Source: Gluconacetobacter dulcium (lineage in GTDB: Bacteria > Pseudomonadota > Alphaproteobacteria > Acetobacterales > Acetobacteraceae). From it: a stretch of 64,000 nt of DNA. The notes under the pieces were generated by a model, which did not search any database, was not told the origin of the DNA, and worked only from the letters and a program-made list of their open reading frames with translations. Location of the stretch: positions 62,001 through 126,000 of the forward strand of contig NZ_JABEQN010000011.1 in NCBI RefSeq assembly GCF_014174165.1. Direction: 5' to 3'. The translations under genes were made by a program, and so were the position numbers. Below are positions 62,258 to 64,000 of the stretch, piece after piece (the stretch's first letter is position 1; the number at the start of each line of letters is the position of its first letter).

Positions 62258-63274
62258 TCACGAGAACAGCAGCGAGGACATGCGGCGCCGCGCCTGCAAG
62301 GTAGCCGGGTCGTCATGCCCCCAGGCTTCGAACAGCCGGATCAGTTGCAGCCGCGCGGCATCGTCATTCCAGCCGCGATCCTGGCGCATGATGGTCAGCA
62401 ATTCGTCAGCGGCTTCCTGGCGCAGGCCGGCCGCGTTCAGCGCCGCCGCCAGTTCGTAGCGTGCTTCATGGTCGGCCGGATTGGCGGCCAGACGCTTGCG
62501 CAGATCCTCGGCTTCCTCGGCGGCCTTGCGGCCTTCGCGCTTCAGGTCCAGGGCCGCGCGGGCGCCGGTAATTTCGGCATGGTCGGCGATCTTGGCGGGC
62601 ACGTCGGCCAGGGCGGCCTCGGCGGCTTCCTCGTCCCCCATCACGATCAGGGCGCGTGCCAGACCACCCCAGGCGGCCGGGTTCTCGGGCTCGATCTCGA
62701 TGGTCTGGGAATACAGCCCCGCCGCTTCCTCGGCGCTGCCGGCGTCCAGCGCGGCGCGGGCGGCGGCGATCAGTTCCGCGGCCGGCATGGCCCCGCCGCC
62801 GGCGGCCTGAAGCAGGCCCTCGACGAAGCGCTTGATCTCGCTTTCCGGCTGCGCGCCCTGAAACAGGTCGAGGATCTGTCCCTGCCAGAAGGCGGCCACC
62901 AGCGGAATCGATTGCAGCGGCAGCCCCACCTGCGTGAGCTGCTGGGCCAGGGCGCGGTTGGCGTCGACATCGATCTTGACCAGCTTGACCCGACCACCCG
63001 CCGAACGGACGATCTTTTCCAGCACGGGGGTCAACTGCTTGCATGGCCCGCACCATGTGGCCCAGAAATCCACCAGCACCGGCATGGTACGGCTGGCTTC
63101 CAGCACGTCCTGCATGAAGCTGTCCTGGGTGCCGTCGATGATCATCTCCGCGCCATTGGCGGCGTGGCTGGCATTGCCGGCGGCTGCGGTTCCCACTGCC
63201 GGGGCCCCTGCTGCGTCGACCAGGCCGCCTGCTGGCCGTTGCGCTGCGCGGGACTGACCGATGATGTACTCCAT
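62258..63274 (-). CDS. Thioredoxin-TPR protein (CnoX/YbbN-like)
   Basis: The 338-residue protein has an Ala/Gly-rich N-terminal 45 residues, a thioredoxin domain with VLVDFWATWCGPCKQLTPVLEKIV (intact WCGPC) and a C-terminal TPR-type region (about 165-335, LIAAARAALDAGSAEEAAGLYSQTIEIEPENPAAWGGLARALIVMGDEEAAEAAL). This is the CnoX layout: a redox chaperone that holds oxidised proteins and hands them to folding machines. It keeps the catalytic CxxC, unlike some homologs. It precedes the LON-domain gene on the same strand. Confidence 0.92.
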   Translation of the reverse strand: MEYIIGQSRAAQRPAGGLVDAAGAPAVGTAAAGNASHAANGAEMIIDGTQDSFMQDVLEASRTMPVLVDFWATWCGPCKQLTPVLEKIVRSAGGRVKLVKIDVDANRALAQQLTQVGLPLQSIPLVAAFWQGQILDLFQGAQPESEIKRFVEGLLQAAGGGAMPAAELIAAARAALDAGSAEEAAGLYSQTIEIEPENPAAWGGLARALIVMGDEEAAEAALADVPAKIADHAEITGARAALDLKREGRKAAEEAEDLRKRLAANPADHEARYELAAALNAAGLRQEAADELLTIMRQDRGWNDDAARLQLIRLFEAWGHDDPATLQARRRMSSLLFS

Positions 63275-63476
63275 GAAAACCGATCCTGCCTGTTTTATCG
63301 CGTTTTATCGTGCTCTATCGCCGGGCTTGCCCGGCCTCATGCTGACCTTAACATTGTCATCGCCTTCCTGTCTCACAAGCGGCAATGCACCCCTGTCATA
63401 AAAAACACCGAAGATGATTTTCCCCTCTTGTCAGTCGATCCGCTTTCCCTTAAACCCCCGTTCACCGACACGGTGA

Positions 63477-63551
63477 GCGGGCGTAGCTCAGGGGTAGAGC
63501 ACAACCTTGCCAAGGTTGGGGTCGTGGGTTCGAATCCCATCGCCCGCTCCA
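63477..63551 (+). tRNA. tRNA-Gly (anticodon GCC)
   Basis: The sequence folds as a cloverleaf: acceptor GCGGGCG/CGCCCGC, D-arm GCTC..GAGC, anticodon arm CAACC-TTGCCAA-GGTTG (anticodon GCC), T-arm GTGGG-TTCGAAT-CCCAT, discriminator T and an encoded CCA at 63549-63551. The AACAGCAGTTTT just downstream can form a weak hairpin. Confidence 0.97.
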
Positions 63552-63692
63552 AGAAAACAGCAGTTTTCCGCGGAATTTAACCGCTCCCGTCTCGGATCAA
63601 TTGGATAAAACTGGACAAATCACATAGCGAGCCTGCCGAGCGATTTGGGCACGGGCTGAGCAAGCTATGTCAGCCTCTTGATGGCCTCAGCC

Positions 63693-64000
63693 TGTTAATT
63701 TTCACTGAGAACTGACCCGGGGTTTTCATCGAGAATTGACCCGGCCTTTGAGTATCTCCCTTATGTTTTGGGAGGTGGTCAAGAGGGTGCTTTTTCCTTT
63801 CTGGCTTTTGGGGTGGCGGAGCTTGCGCGGAACCTGAAGCTGTCGTTTCCGGTTTCGAGGATATGACAGTGGTGGGTGAGGCGATCGAGCAGGGCCGTCG
63901 TCATCTTGAGATCACCGAAAACGTCGCCCCATTCGCCGAAGCTCAGATTGGTGGTGATGACGACGCTGGTGCGCTCGTAAAGGCTGCTGAGGAGATGGAA
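63693..64000 (-). mobile_element. IS21-family insertion sequence, left part visible
   Basis: The element end lies near 63693, where TTTTCACTGAGAACTGACCC and TTTTCATCGAGAATTGACCC form two near-identical terminal repeats (about 63698-63717 and 63723-63742). Multiple short terminal repeats of this kind are typical of IS21-family ends. The istB gene reads leftwards into this end. The element continues past the right edge, so its size and completeness are unknown. The end is about 140 bases downstream of the tRNA-Gly gene. Confidence 0.85.
63779..64000 (-). CDS. istB: IS21-family helper ATPase IstB, C-terminal part, cut by window edge
   Basis: The last 73 residues of IstB are visible ([57 protein letters not shown], then a basic tail). 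The VITTN-SFGEW and [12 protein letters not shown] stretches are diagnostic of the sensor-1/sensor-2 end of the IstB AAA+ domain. It works with the IstA transposase, expected beyond the right edge. Confidence 0.93.
   Translation of the reverse strand, partial: FHLLSSLYERTSVVITTNLSFGEWGDVFGDLKMTTALLDRLTHHCHILETGNDSFRFRASSATPKARKEKAPS

Overview
The window is a high-GC chromosomal segment from an alphaproteobacterium. The gene set (opgGH/opgC glucan genes, a long-chain mannitol dehydrogenase, a copper block, many small secreted proteins) fits best with an acetic acid bacterium (Acetobacteraceae, Gluconacetobacter/Komagataeibacter-like). That placement is an inference from gene content and composition, not a database match.

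Layout. 1-4.6 kb: a chemoreceptor cut by the left edge, a YbaK-type deacylase, an Ivy-type lysozyme inhibitor and small secreted or membrane proteins. 4.6-9.5 kb: opgG-opgH (osmoregulated periplasmic glucan synthesis), a ModE-like regulator and a GNAT enzyme. 9.5-15.7 kb: a Do-type protease, a FUSC exporter and a mannitol dehydrogenase in one run, then opgC translationally coupled to an SGNH hydrolase. 15.9-21.5 kb: Mrp Fe-S carrier, and a tight minus-strand queA-tgt-queG-RHH-djlA operon (queuosine). 21.6-22.3 kb: a small protein and a PEBP-family protein. 22.3-28.6 kb: a copper-resistance block (CopL-like protein, multicopper oxidase CopA, CopB, a Met-rich protein, CsoR and a CopA P-type ATPase) with two matching CsoR-type operators. 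28.7-37.2 kb: nitroreductase, then a minus-strand energised-uptake operon (PepSY protein, 78-aa membrane protein, ExbB, ExbD, TonB, degenerate Fur-family protein) followed by an RND permease with no adaptor.

37.7-46.8 kb: an F420-oxidoreductase-like enzyme and a DOPA-dioxygenase-like protein, then a complete Wadjet anti-plasmid system (jetA-jetB-jetC-jetD, all overlapping) and a sulfotransferase. 46.9-54.9 kb: a LysR regulator divergent from a TonB-dependent receptor and a tryptophan-tryptophylquinone (TTQ) amine dehydrogenase cluster (heavy chain, MauD-like with CxxS, light chain, cytochrome c, MauE, MauD) that has no MauG, MauF or blue-copper acceptor here. 55-60 kb: a zinc-ribbon metallopeptidase, a 167-bp tandem repeat, and the coupled pair circularly permuted ATP-grasp/alpha-E protein plus transglutaminase, a predicted but biochemically obscure peptide-modification system. 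60-64 kb: a tiny lipoprotein, panC, a thioredoxin/TPR-LON-domain-Trm112 run, tRNA-Gly(GCC), and the end of an IS21-family element with istB cut by the right edge.

Strongest points for follow-up: the atypical TTQ dehydrogenase operon, the ATP-grasp/alpha-E/transglutaminase/zinc-peptidase neighbourhood, the exbBD-tonB operon with an unknown 78-aa protein and a Fur homolog that has lost its metal-site histidines, the opgC-SGNH coupling, and the hairpin-rich 167-bp repeat with a decayed second copy elsewhere in the window. Starts were chosen by in-frame position, Shine-Dalgarno (SD) match and family length. No database search was possible.
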